Translations under genes and position numbers: made by a program | In this document: piece by piece, positions 1 through 7,572 of the stretch | Layout of the letters: each line of letters starts with the position of its first letter | Numbering within the stretch: the first letter of the stretch is position 1 | DNA from: Actinomycetes bacterium | GTDB lineage: Bacteria; Actinomycetota; Coriobacteriia; Coriobacteriales; Eggerthellaceae | Assembly (NCBI GenBank): GCA_023394615.1 | Contig: JAEXAI010000018.1 | Span: 1-12,423 of the forward strand | Reading direction: 5' to 3' | DNA length: 12,423 nt | The notes under the pieces: generated by a model | What the model was told of the DNA's origin: nothing | The model's database searches: none | What the model saw: the letters and a program-made list of their open reading frames with translations, nothing else

Positions 1-10
1 AGGCAGGCCC

Positions 11-127
11 ATGAGCCAGACCAAGACCGCAGACGAACGCAACGCGATGGCGATGGTGAGGTTCTCCCTCATCGCCCCGGCCATCAACGCCACCTACTCC
101 CAGCCGTCGAAGCGGGCGTACTACCGC
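11..127 (+). pseudogene. Transposase N-terminal fragment (DDE-type), interrupted
   Basis: The ATG at 11 opens about 39 codons that resemble the N-terminus of a DDE-type transposase/integrase found in actinobacterial and clostridial genomes: a short charged head, then a stretch containing VRFSLIAPAIN and SKRAYYR. Similarity stops after the YYR codons at about 127. There the sequence changes to what looks like the left end of an IS21-family element, starting with TGTT at 128. The open frame runs on to a stop at 194-196, but those last 22 codons do not resemble any transposase. No DDE catalytic residues remain, so the fragment cannot be active. The family assignment comes from memory of related sequences; IS481-like or a similar integrase-type group is possible. 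Confidence 0.55.
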
Positions 128-452
128 TGTTTATGGCAGAGTAGTAATTACGGAAGTGGCCGAGCAAAAATTTCGGGTTTGACAACGACATGCTGACCAA
201 TTCTCAGTTCGACTAATCTTATCGGTGCTTAGGAATCCGATGAGAAAGGTCAAGAAAGGAAATGATCAGCATGCACGAGGTTAATTCTATACGCACACTT
301 CGCAGAAGAGGTGAAAGCATCGCAAATATTAGTCGTATTGTCGGCCATTCGGAGCCAACCATTCGAAAGTATCTGAAAGCACAGGATCTATCGCCAGTAA
401 TGCCAAGGAAGCACACACGTCCTTCAATGCTCGACGAATATCACTCTATCTG
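128..452 (+). mobile_element. IS21-family insertion sequence, left-end remnant
   Basis: The segment begins TGTT, in keeping with the TG...CA ends of IS21 elements, exactly where the upstream transposase fragment loses similarity. It then carries two related 19-bp direct repeats (135-153 and 158-176) of the kind IS21-family ends use as multiple transposase-binding sites. A leader of about 130 nt leads to an istA start at 262 with a good ribosome site (AAAGGAA). The element is cut at about 446-452, where a CRISPR repeat begins. The rest of istA, all of istB and the right end are missing. The left boundary is inferred from the junction and was not compared with a complete copy. Confidence 0.6.
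135..176 (+). repeat. Two 19-bp direct repeats in IS21 left end
   Basis: Copy A (135-153) and copy B (158-176) both have the pattern GGC-x-GAG-x-A-x-x-AATT-x-CGG (copy B reads AAATTT in the middle), with 14 of 19 positions identical. Repeats of this sort inside the ends of IS21-family elements bind the IstA transposase. This supports calling the stretch an IS end rather than ordinary intergenic DNA. Confidence 0.5.
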
Positions 453-486
453 GTCGCCCCTGCATGGGGGGCGTGGATTGAAATAA
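262..486 (+). pseudogene. istA: Truncated istA (IS21-family transposase N-terminus)
   Basis: The translated start contains SIRTLRRRGESIANISRIVG, SEPTIRKYL and RPSMLDEY. These match the N-terminal helix-turn-helix of IS21-family IstA, which pairs 'I..LRRRGESIA.IAR..G.SEPTVRKYL' with a downstream 'RPS.LD.Y'. About 64 codons are istA-like. The last ten or so (SPLHGGRGLK) are encoded by the CRISPR repeat at 453-484, and the frame then stops at 484-486. Full-length IstA is about 400-550 residues with an RNase-H-fold DDE core, all of which is lost here. The start is chosen for the AAAGGAA sequence just upstream. The peptide could still bind IS21 ends, but there is no evidence that it is made. Confidence 0.75.
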
Positions 487-548
487 GCCCTACTGCACGC
501 TGGTCTTTAGCTGCAACGGTCGCCCCCTGCATGGACGGAAGCTGAAAT
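453..548 (+). CRISPR. Relic type I-C-like CRISPR array tail (2 repeats, 1 spacer)
   Basis: An intact 32-nt repeat occupies 453-484. It begins GTCGCCCC, has a potential CGCCCC/GGGGCG hairpin, and ends GCGTGGATTGAAAT, the hallmark 3' end of type I-C repeats. A 34-nt spacer follows at 485-518, a normal I-C length. A decayed second repeat lies at 519-548: its GTCGCCCC start and GAAAT end remain, but the hairpin's 3' arm is lost. A decayed last copy marks the trailer end, so the array was read on the plus strand with its leader to the left. Everything left of the intact repeat has been replaced by the IS21 remnant. No cas genes are in the window, so any crRNA would need an upstream promoter and Cas proteins in trans. 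Confidence 0.72.
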
Positions 549-1022
549 GCTTATCATTTAGCTTAGAGTGAATCTCTCCTAAACGCCCTTCCTCGTACGA
601 AGTGTCACAGTATGAAACAGCCCATTGTTTTTTGATGCTATTGGCGGTGACACATCGTTCGTAGTGTGTGATTCAGAAGAGAGTCAGATACGCATTGACG
701 ACAACAGAAGCAGGATTAATCATTTCAGAAAAAACCATGGTTGTCGCATGTGTTATGCGATTGATACTGGGTGCAAGATATGCTTGCGACAATTGGCATA
801 CACGGTCCTAGATTATTTCCGAACACTTTGCTTTTTATCCCCAAATCGAGCAATAAAAACTACCAAGCTGACACCTCGTGCGGTGATATTAGGTTATCCT
901 ATGGTAATTGGATAATCGCTTGGGGGCATGCGCGTTTGAAACGTTCGCAAATGCATGGCGCGTATCCGATTTTAAGGCGTTTGAACAGATTCGGCCTATT
1001 CGCCAACAAGAAGGGGCTTATG
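549..1022. other. Gene-poor, AT-richer stretch, no supported gene
   Basis: No reading frame here resembles a known protein. The longest plus-strand frame (625-915) has no recognisable motif. The in-frame extension upstream of the MFS start (771-1022) has no transporter-like sequence. A short GAGA/TCTC inverted repeat near 563-575 and a T-run near 627 are too weak to call a terminator. I looked for a promoter for the transporter downstream and found only poor matches. The stretch could be worn-down mobile DNA next to the IS/CRISPR scar. Confidence 0.5.
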
Positions 1023-2264
1023 ATGGATCAGTCGAAACAGCAATCCAGCATCCGCGCCACTACCGCAATCTTCTCGGTTTACTTCCTTATGATGGGCATC
1101 GGCACCATCACTCCGGCGATGAATTCGATCATCGGGCATTGGTCGGCGCAGGGAATCGGCACGAGCAGTATTCTGCTGGTCAACACCTTGCCTACGCTAA
1201 CGCAGGTTATCACGATGCTGATCGTAGGTGTGGTCGTCGGCAAGAGAATAAAATACAGAACGGCAGCGATACTCGGATGTGCTTGCTTCGGATTGTTCGG
1301 CGCGATGCCTGCTGTTTTTACCGATAATTTCACTTTCGTACTGGTGTGTCGTGCTCTGTTCGGCATCGGCTTGGGGCTAATCACGCCGCTGAGCAATGCT
1401 TTGATTATCGGTCTGTACCAGGGCAACAAGCAGGCAGAGTTTTTGGGCTACGGATCGCTGGTCATGAATCTGGGCGGCATCGTTTTGCAGATGCTGGGTG
1501 GTATCTTAAGCCCTACAGCTGATACATGGAACCTATGCTTCTTGGCCCATGCACTGGCTTTCGTTTCCATGGGGCTTTGCTTTTTTATTCCCGAGCCGCC
1601 CAAACACGAAGCCGTTGCCGAAGGGGAGGCGAAAAGCAAGCTCACGCCGTACGTGTGGGTTGGGGCAATAACCTTGCTTTTGATTAATCTGGTCAATTTC
1701 TCGCTGCTCATGAACAGCTCGGTGTGGGTGTCGTTCACGGGAGTGGACAACGTGTCGCTTATCGCGTCTATATCCACGTCGTGTTTCACCGTCGGCGGCA
1801 TGATTTCATCGGCGCTGTTCGGCAAAACATTTGAAAAGCTCGGAAACAAAACGCTTTCAATAGGTTCTGCATTCATGGCAGTGGGCGCGTTGCTGATGTA
1901 CATGTGCGGAGATGCTTGGATCCTGATTATCATCGGGTTCATTTTTGACGGTTTTGGGTTCAACCTCATCCTTCCTGGCGTTATGGCGTTTATCGGCATG
2001 ACCGCGCACCCAAGGTCGCAGACATTGTCGATTTCGATTGTGATGGCTGTCATGAACCTGGGCGGTTTTATTAGCACGTACTACCTTATGTACATCGTCG
2101 CGCCGATTTTTCAGGGAATGGGGCATGTGAATGATGTGACCGGCTACTACTACGGCGAATTCATCGTCGCAATCGTGGTGTTTCTGGCGATGGCTGTGTT
2201 CACGTTTTTCAACAATCCGGCCAAACACGCTATTGTGCCCTCGGAGGATCAATCGGGGGAATAG
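1023..2264 (+). CDS. MFS transporter, first of a tandem pair
   Basis: A 413-residue polytopic membrane protein with about 12 hydrophobic helices in two halves. A hydrophilic loop near residues 197-215 (PEPPKHEAVAEGEAKSK) separates the halves, as in major facilitator transporters. A relaxed motif A lies in the loop after helix 2 (GVVVGKRIKYR), and helix 4 carries RALFGIGLGLITPL, an MFS-like helix. The substrate is unknown. Adjacent ATG codons sit at 1020 and 1023; the AAGGGG ribosome site at 1011-1016 is 6 nt from the second and only 3 from the first, so 1023 is preferred. The open frame extends upstream to 771, but that part is not transporter-like. Its neighbour at 2358 is a close paralogue. 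Uptake or efflux of a small organic compound is possible, and the two-component genes nearby may control it. Confidence 0.85.
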   Translation: MDQSKQQSSIRATTAIFSVYFLMMGIGTITPAMNSIIGHWSAQGIGTSSILLVNTLPTLTQVITMLIVGVVVGKRIKYRTAAILGCACFGLFGAMPAVFTDNFTFVLVCRALFGIGLGLITPLSNALIIGLYQGNKQAEFLGYGSLVMNLGGIVLQMLGGILSPTADTWNLCFLAHALAFVSMGLCFFIPEPPKHEAVAEGEAKSKLTPYVWVGAITLLLINLVNFSLLMNSSVWVSFTGVDNVSLIASISTSCFTVGGMISSALFGKTFEKLGNKTLSIGSAFMAVGALLMYMCGDAWILIIIGFIFDGFGFNLILPGVMAFIGMTAHPRSQTLSISIVMAVMNLGGFISTYYLMYIVAPIFQGMGHVNDVTGYYYGEFIVAIVVFLAMAVFTFFNNPAKHAIVPSEDQSGE

Positions 2265-2290
2265 CAGGGGAATAGTAGAGGAAATAGCAG
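2258..2290 (+). repeat. Three short GGAATAGCAG-like tandem units at MFS stop
   Basis: Units start at 2258, 2269 and 2280 and read GGAATAGCAG, GGAATAGTAG and GGAAATAGCAG, with a period of about 11 bp. The first contains the TAG stop of the upstream transporter, and later copies repeat the TAG. This looks like a small slippage expansion. No function is evident. Confidence 0.55.
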
Positions 2291-2305
2291 GGCTCGTAAT
2301 CGCCT

Positions 2306-2326
2306 GGGGATGTAACGCAAATCCCC
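2306..2326 (+). other. Weak hairpin between the MFS paralogues
   Basis: GGGGAT (2306-2311) can pair with ATCCCC (2321-2326) around a 9-nt loop in the 93-nt gap between the two transporter genes. No T-run follows, so it is not an obvious intrinsic terminator. It could stabilise or attenuate the transcript, but it may be chance. Confidence 0.25.
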
Positions 2327-2357
2327 CATAACGCGTTTCAGGTAGTGAGAAGGAATT

Positions 2358-3581
2358 TTGGAGCAGTCGAATAATCAACCGAACACCCGAGCTACAATCG
2401 CAATCTTCGCAGTTTATTTTCTGGCGATGGGCATCGGTACCGTCACTCCGGCAATGCACTCGATTATCGGGCATTGGTCGGAACAGGGGGTTGCAACCAG
2501 CAGCATCCTTCTGGTGAACACGCTACCCACCCTTGCGATGGTCTTTACGATGATGTTCATCGGCCCGTTGGTAGGTAAAAAAATCAAATACAAAGCGGCG
2601 GCGATGCTTGGGTGCGCCTGTTTCGCCCTGTTCGGCACGATGCCTGCCGTGTTCACTGACAGCTTTCCGTTTGTGCTGGTGTGCCGTGCTCTGTTCGGCG
2701 TTGGTCTTGGGTTGGTCATGCCATTGGGAAATGCGCTGGTCATCGGTTTGTATCAGGGCAATCGTCAGGCAACATTTTTAGGGTACGGGTCGCTGGTCAT
2801 GAATTTCGGGGGCATCGTCTTGCAGATGCTCGGCGGCACCCTCAGCCCTACGGCAGACACGTGGAACATGTGCTTCTGGCCCCATGCATTAGGTTTTGTT
2901 TCCCTAATCATGTGTGTTTTTATTCCCGAGCCCGAAAAACCCGCTTCCAAAAACCCCAGCACGGCTACGTCCAAAAGCAAATTCCCGCTCTATGTGTGGA
3001 TTGGCTCTGCAGTCCTGCTTTTGGCTAACATGGTGAATTTTGCGCTGCTTATGAACAGCTCGGTATGGGTGTCTTTCACGGGTGCAGACAATGTGTCGTT
3101 CATCGCGTCTGTTGCTGTGTCGTGCTTTACCGCTGGCGGCATGGTTTCATCTCTGCTGTTTGGAAACATATACAAAAAGCTCGGAAGCAAAACAGTTTCG
3201 CTTGGCGTTCTATGCATGGCCGTTGGGGCTTTGCTCGTGTATATCTGCGGAACCAATCAAGATTTTATCCTCGGTGGTTTCATCGTCGACGGTTTCGGAT
3301 TCAGTCTTGTGCTTACCGGTATCAATGCGCTGGTCGGGGCAGTTGTGGTGCCGCAGCAGCGCACGCATGCCGTGTCGATTGTGATGGCATCCGTCAGTTT
3401 GGGCAGTTTCTTGAGCACGTACTACTTGCTATGCATCGTGGCTCCGATTTTCCAGGGAATGGGGCAAGCAAACGACGTGACTGGTTACTACTATGGCGAA
3501 TTCGTTGCTGCAATCGTAGTTTTGCTGATACTGGCCGTGTTTACATTCTCCTACGATCCGACCAAACACCACAACGATTGA
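2358..3581 (+). CDS. MFS transporter, second of a tandem pair
   Basis: A 407-residue protein with the same 12-helix plan as its upstream neighbour. By eye, roughly three quarters of residues match in the N-terminal half. Shared stretches include TPAM.SIIGHWS, SSILLVNTLPTL, SLVMN.GGIVLQMLGG and, near the C-terminus, a block ending NDVTGYYYGEF. The motif A equivalent is GPLVGKKIKYK. The start is taken as TTG at 2358, which gives MEQSNNQPNTRAT, parallel to MDQSKQQSSIRAT in the paralogue. An AGAAGGA ribosome site lies just upstream with short spacing. The two genes are 93 nt apart and may share a transcript. The least similar parts are the central loop (residues about 195-212) and parts of helices 2, 7 and 10, which may reflect different substrates. 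The stop is 21 nt from the stop of a convergent gene. Confidence 0.85.
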   Translation: MEQSNNQPNTRATIAIFAVYFLAMGIGTVTPAMHSIIGHWSEQGVATSSILLVNTLPTLAMVFTMMFIGPLVGKKIKYKAAAMLGCACFALFGTMPAVFTDSFPFVLVCRALFGVGLGLVMPLGNALVIGLYQGNRQATFLGYGSLVMNFGGIVLQMLGGTLSPTADTWNMCFWPHALGFVSLIMCVFIPEPEKPASKNPSTATSKSKFPLYVWIGSAVLLLANMVNFALLMNSSVWVSFTGADNVSFIASVAVSCFTAGGMVSSLLFGNIYKKLGSKTVSLGVLCMAVGALLVYICGTNQDFILGGFIVDGFGFSLVLTGINALVGAVVVPQQRTHAVSIVMASVSLGSFLSTYYLLCIVAPIFQGMGQANDVTGYYYGEFVAAIVVLLILAVFTFSYDPTKHHND

Positions 3582-3602
3582 TTTCATCTATCATAGCTGC
3601 GC

Positions 3603-4064
3603 CTATTTCTTTGGCAGCACGGGGCAGCTGGGGTCGGTGCTTTTGAAGAAACGCAATATGAAGCTTACGCCGGCCACAATAAGCGCCGCGCCCAAGCCCG
3701 TGTAGAAAAATGCGATGAACCAGTCGGGCACGAATCCGCTCATGCGCAGTCCGATGCCGCCGCCCATCATGCATGCCATGATGATATAGCTGCGCTTGTC
3801 GAAAAATTTCCATATGTGCATGCGGTCTTCTTGACTGCCGCGAATACGATCCGAGTGCTTGCCTACCATCTTGGTGAACACGAACATATGGAACACGGTG
3901 AAGATGACAAGCGTGCCTACGATAAGCGTCCAGAAAAGCCAGCCGCTTTCGTTCATGTAGGCGCTGATTCCCAAGTTGGCGATGTTCATTCCTGCGATGC
4001 ACCAGACGGCACCTGCCACCAGCAGCAGCTGCTCGCTTGGAATCTTGAATTTCTCTGTTGTCAT
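3603..4064 (-). CDS. Small four-helix membrane protein, unknown function
   Basis: A 153-residue protein from the ATG at 4064 with four predicted membrane helices at about residues 12-32, 42-65, 92-108 and 113-138. A charged loop near 66-90 is rich in Lys, Arg and His, and the tail is short and basic. The opening, IPSEQLLLVAGAVWCIAGMNI, resembles a widespread family of uncharacterised small membrane proteins that begin just before 'LL.AG.VW.IAG.N'. That is why 4064 is chosen over the in-frame ATG at 4112, which would add 16 residues. A GAAGAGG sequence lies 8 nt before the chosen start. The gene converges on the transporter pair and is divergent from the sensor operon. It has its own strong promoter, which overlaps a palindromic operator. 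No enzymatic motif is seen, and I cannot name a function. Confidence 0.75.
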   Translation of the reverse strand: MTTEKFKIPSEQLLLVAGAVWCIAGMNIANLGISAYMNESGWLFWTLIVGTLVIFTVFHMFVFTKMVGKHSDRIRGSQEDRMHIWKFFDKRSYIIMACMMGGGIGLRMSGFVPDWFIAFFYTGLGAALIVAGVSFILRFFKSTDPSCPVLPKK

Positions 4065-4138
4065 AATGGCCGCCTCTTCCCACCCGTGTTTGTTAAGTGC
4101 GGGGAAGCTCATAAGGAAAATACCTCGCGCTCTTATAT

Positions 4139-4151
4139 TGAACAGTGTTCA
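4139..4151. promoter_or_regulatory. TetR-type palindromic operator TGAACAGTGTTCA
   Basis: TGAACA-G-TGTTCA is a perfect 13-bp inverted repeat centred on 4145. It overlaps the last base of the -10 box of the minus-strand promoter and covers the likely transcription start. Palindromes of this form are typical binding sites of TetR/AcrR-family repressors. Binding here would block the small membrane protein gene. No TetR-family gene is in the window, so the regulator would be encoded elsewhere. Confidence 0.55.
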
Positions 4152-4179
4152 TTATAGAAGAGAATCGGCGCTGGGTCAA
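4151..4179 (-). promoter_or_regulatory. Near-consensus sigma-70 promoter for the small membrane protein
   Basis: On the minus strand TTGACC (4179-4174) is followed after exactly 17 nt by TATAAT (4156-4151). That is five of six at -35 and six of six at -10 with ideal spacing, among the strongest promoter matches in the window. Transcription would start near 4144, giving a leader of about 80 nt to the ATG at 4064. Confidence 0.7.
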
Positions 4180-4180
4180 A

Positions 4181-4209
4181 TTGATACTCATGCAATCGCA
4201 ATATATTCA
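4181..4209 (+). promoter_or_regulatory. Possible promoter for the sensor operon (weak)
   Basis: TTGATA at 4181-4186 is followed after 17 nt by TATTCA at 4204-4209. The -35 is good and the -10 poor. It sits immediately beyond the -35 of the divergent promoter, so two back-to-back promoters in the 4065-4321 gap are plausible. This is only a candidate, as other weak -10 choices exist nearby. Confidence 0.3.
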
Positions 4210-4321
4210 TACTGCCGACCAGCGCATCAACGCTGTTCGTTTCGGGCTCTATCTTCTAAAATGGTGCAAGGGAAAAGCAGACCAGACATCTGGGCATACA
4301 CATTGGGAGTAGGGACTGAGT

Positions 4322-6073
4322 GTGGATGATGCAAGATTCAAAAGACGTGCTATCGCTTTGGTACTGCTTGCGGCGGCTTGTCTTGCTGCGTGCATGTTCG
4401 CGATGCAGCTTTTGAGCAACCCTGCTGCGCCAGTGCCGGGTGAGTACGGTTATGGGGCCGCTAAAACTTCGGGGGTCATGATCATCGCTGGTCCATTGCT
4501 GGTGCTGTGGGCGGTTTCTGTGTATCTGCGATGCACCGATATCGTGGTGAGCCGCTACCTTGAAACCATCGCGGCGCTGTTCGCTTTTTGGCTGCTGGTC
4601 GTCTTGTTGAAGTATCAGATATCGGACGATTTGATTGCAAGTACCCTGTGGTATCTGTACTACGTGCCCATGTTGTTCGTGCCGGTATTGTGTCTGTTTT
4701 CAGCCTTTCGGGCTGCAACCCTCGATGGTCGTCCTTCGGTACGCAGGGCGAAGCTGGCGATTATGGTGGTTACCATCGCATTGCTGCTGACGGTGCTCAC
4801 CAACAACATGCATCATCTGGTGTTCGCATTCGATTTCTCAAACCCTTCTTGGAGCGCCGACTACAGGTATGAACTGGGATATTGGGTTGTGTTCGCTTGG
4901 TTTTCGCTGCTGTACGCCGCATTCTTTGCAGTGCTGTTCCTTGCTGCTCGAGCACAGCTGCGCAGCATGATATCCCCAGTACTGGCCGTGGGAATTGCGG
5001 GTTTCCTGTATGCGTTGCTCTACATTTTGCGTATTCCATCTGTTTTCACAAGCAACTTGTCGCTTGGCTACGTGCTGTTCGTAGTGGCGGCGTTGGAGTT
5101 GTGCTTGGATTTCGGCATTTTGCCGTCCTATGCGTGGCACCACGAGATTTTCCGCACGCTTCCTTTCGATTTGAAAGTGCTTTCAGACACGTTGGAACCT
5201 GGATTTGAGACCGACTGCGCCGAGCCGTTGTCACCTTTCGTGCGCGAGACGCTGCAGGCGAACCTTCCTGAAGGCGGTGGGTCAGCTACGTTTCGGGTGG
5301 ATGACGACCAATCTAGGGTATACAAGGCATATTCGCTGCAGGGCGGCGTGGTGCTGCTTACCGAAAGCATGCCCGATATCGTTTCAAGGCGAGACCGGCT
5401 TGCCCGCAAACAGGAAGTTTTGCGGCATCAAAATGCGACGTTGGCTAAAAGACATGCCATCGAGCATCGTCTGCATCTGCAGGAATGCGAAGAGGAAATG
5501 CTTCAGGAAGTGGAATCATCACTGCAATCGACCGTTTCGACCATCCAGCAGATGATAGCCAATCTGCCGAGCGGTCAGGATGCGGAAAGCGTGGCTTTAA
5601 GGCGCAGGCGGCTTCTGACTATCAAGCTGTTGGTGGCGTATTGCAAACGCAAAGGCGCGCTTGTCCTGTCGAAAACTGATGAGCCTGATTTCGACCGCGC
5701 GCGACTTCAGTTGGCAACGAACGAATCGGCGGCCGATCTTCGTTCCATCGGCATAGATTGTGCAGTGCTCGTACAGGTGGAAACCTTGCTCCCGGTGCTT
5801 ACGGTGAACATGCTCTATGATTGCTTCTACGACTTTGCTGCTATCGCCCTCAGTGCCGAAAAGCCCGTGTTGATGTATTGCATTCGCGATGGCGGTGAAA
5901 CCACTGTCGAATTGAAAGTGGCATTGGAGTTCGCAAGCGTTGAAGAAGACGTGTTCGCTGAAGCTTTGCGAGAATTGGACGAATCGCTTGCCAAACGCAA
6001 TGTGGCCTATCGCATGAGCCCATCGGACAATGCGGTGAACCTGACCGTGATAGCCCCGAAGCAGGTGGACTGA
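4322..6073 (+). CDS. Polytopic membrane sensor with degenerate kinase-like C-terminus
   Basis: A 583-residue protein. The N-terminal half has about eight hydrophobic helices, roughly at residues 11-31, 51-69, 82-99, 108-128, 143-160, 186-208, 217-235 and 246-264. A soluble region follows (about 270-350), then a likely coiled coil (354-412, rich in Glu, Gln, Arg). The C-terminal part (about 425-583) seems laid out like a histidine-kinase core but lacks the key residues: no H-D-x-x-G-Q phospho-acceptor box, LYDCFYDFAAIAL where an N-box would be expected, and no ENDG-type G-box. I infer a pseudokinase or ligand-sensing partner of the true kinase whose start overlaps its stop (TGATG). The start is GTG at 4322 with AGGGA six nt upstream; the ATG at 4326 is out of frame. 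The ligand is unknown. The kinase-fold reading is inference; the membrane topology is clear. Confidence 0.75.
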   Translation: MDDARFKRRAIALVLLAAACLAACMFAMQLLSNPAAPVPGEYGYGAAKTSGVMIIAGPLLVLWAVSVYLRCTDIVVSRYLETIAALFAFWLLVVLLKYQISDDLIASTLWYLYYVPMLFVPVLCLFSAFRAATLDGRPSVRRAKLAIMVVTIALLLTVLTNNMHHLVFAFDFSNPSWSADYRYELGYWVVFAWFSLLYAAFFAVLFLAARAQLRSMISPVLAVGIAGFLYALLYILRIPSVFTSNLSLGYVLFVVAALELCLDFGILPSYAWHHEIFRTLPFDLKVLSDTLEPGFETDCAEPLSPFVRETLQANLPEGGGSATFRVDDDQSRVYKAYSLQGGVVLLTESMPDIVSRRDRLARKQEVLRHQNATLAKRHAIEHRLHLQECEEEMLQEVESSLQSTVSTIQQMIANLPSGQDAESVALRRRRLLTIKLLVAYCKRKGALVLSKTDEPDFDRARLQLATNESAADLRSIGIDCAVLVQVETLLPVLTVNMLYDCFYDFAAIALSAEKPVLMYCIRDGGETTVELKVALEFASVEEDVFAEALRELDESLAKRNVAYRMSPSDNAVNLTVIAPKQVD

Positions 6074-7572
6074 TGGAGAGTCTTACCCGCTTAGGTTCCC
6101 CGACCCTGTGTTTTTTGATGGTGCTGTTCTACGTGCTTTCGATGGGGCAGATCCTGCATATGATGTTCATCGTGTCGCGCAAGAACACAAGCCCCTTGGT
6201 CCCGATAACCATCTACGAATCGCTTTTGGTAGTGCACCTTGTTACGAATGCTGGCATGGCTTTGGCCGCAACGGAAAACACAGGGCGTTTCAACTTGCGT
6301 TTCGGGGTGTTCAACCTGCCGATAGAGGTGCTTTTATGGCTCAGCGCGATTGCACTGTTCATTGGGTTTGCGTTGTGCATTGCCCAAAAGCGTCCCGCTA
6401 TGGTGCCCGAACTTGTGTTCCTGTTCCTTTCCATGCCTCCCGTTATGGGTGCAATCGGTGCTGCATGGTGGGTTGTGTTCGTACTTGATGCGTCGTTTTT
6501 CCTGTTCAGAGTATTCACTTGGCTCATCTTGGATTCGCGTTACCACAAACGCGCCGTTACCCATTTTTCCGTTGTGGAAGCGGTGCGGCTTTTACCCGAA
6601 GGCGTTGTGTGCGCCACGGGGCGGGGGCGCGTGTTGTTTATGAACGATGCCATGCGCACGTATTTAAGCGACCTTGGGTTTTCCACCGATCTTGCGGACA
6701 CCCGCGGTCTGTGGGCTGCGCTGCAGGCAAAAGCCGCATTCGGGGATGCGCCTGATGCGCTGCTGCCCGAGGGCGCGCGTTTGCGCATGTCTGACGGGAA
6801 GATATGCCTTTTCGCCGTGGATCAGGTGCGTTTGCGCCACGAAGAATGTCAGCGAATCGTGGCAAGCGACATCACTGAAGAAGAGCAGATAAACGCCAGC
6901 ATAGAATGCACCAACCAATTGCTCGAGATAGCCGGTGAGGAATTGCAGCGTTCTTTGGCGGACGTGCACACCGTCGCGCAAAACGAGGCGCTGCTGCGCA
7001 TGAAGGCGCGTGTACACGATGTGATAGGCCAGCGATTGTCCATTCTGCATCGCTTCCTTGAAGATGGGGACGATTCCGACGAATCGCTTGCGAAAATCGC
7101 GCCATTGCTCACAAACATTTTAGAGGATCTGGCTCAAGGGGAAAACAGCGCGAGTGCCGAGGACTACACGAGCATCGTCGAGGCGTTTTCGCTGGTTAAT
7201 CTTCATTTAAATATGCATGGAACCCTGCCTGCGTACAAGCCAGCATCCAGCGCGTTTTTGCACATCATTCGCGAGGCGGCTACGAACGCCTCCAAACACG
7301 GGCAGGCGACGAATTTGGATATAACCATTTCGGAAGATGAATCATCGATTAAACTGGTGATTGAAAATGACGGCATTCCTTCGGCAGCGGACTATGAAGA
7401 GCATTCGGGACTACCGAGCATGCGGCGCGCTGCGGAAGAAATCGGCGGACAGCTTTGCGTTTCGTCTACATCGCCCTTTACCTTGCAGGTGTCGGTGCCT
7501 CAAGAAGGGAACGCTATAGAGTCACAGAAGAAAGAGACATCGGCATGCACCGAGGGGGATACGAATGATTGA
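6073..7572 (+). CDS. Membrane sensor histidine kinase, HisKA_3/HATPase type
   Basis: A 499-residue NarL-system type kinase. Six or seven hydrophobic helices lie within residues 10-155. A PAS-like stretch follows (about 166-265; LLPEGVVCATGRGRVLFMND resembles a PAS start), then a coiled linker to about 308. The phospho-acceptor box ARVHDVIGQRLSIL gives His315, with the H-D-x-x-G-Q pattern of HisKA_3. The ATP-binding domain has an N-box REAATNASKHG (Asn405), a G1 box ENDG (431-434) and a G2-like GLPSMRRAAEEIGG (446-459). It should autophosphorylate and pass phosphate to the regulator encoded just downstream, which it overlaps by 8 nt. Its own start overlaps the stop of the upstream sensor by 1 nt, so all three proteins are probably made in step. 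The ligand is unknown, and the upstream membrane protein may supply or tune the input. Confidence 0.9.
   Translation: MESLTRLGSPTLCFLMVLFYVLSMGQILHMMFIVSRKNTSPLVPITIYESLLVVHLVTNAGMALAATENTGRFNLRFGVFNLPIEVLLWLSAIALFIGFALCIAQKRPAMVPELVFLFLSMPPVMGAIGAAWWVVFVLDASFFLFRVFTWLILDSRYHKRAVTHFSVVEAVRLLPEGVVCATGRGRVLFMNDAMRTYLSDLGFSTDLADTRGLWAALQAKAAFGDAPDALLPEGARLRMSDGKICLFAVDQVRLRHEECQRIVASDITEEEQINASIECTNQLLEIAGEELQRSLADVHTVAQNEALLRMKARVHDVIGQRLSILHRFLEDGDDSDESLAKIAPLLTNILEDLAQGENSASAEDYTSIVEAFSLVNLHLNMHGTLPAYKPASSAFLHIIREAATNASKHGQATNLDITISEDESSIKLVIENDGIPSAADYEEHSGLPSMRRAAEEIGGQLCVSSTSPFTLQVSVPQEGNAIESQKKETSACTEGDTND

Noticed and set aside
625..915. 96-codon open frame in the gene-poor stretch
   Set aside because: No recognisable motif, no good ribosome site and unusual composition; probably a chance frame.
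771..1022. In-frame 84-codon extension of the first transporter
   Set aside because: It has no transporter-like sequence, and the ribosome site and paralogue alignment point to the ATG at 1023.
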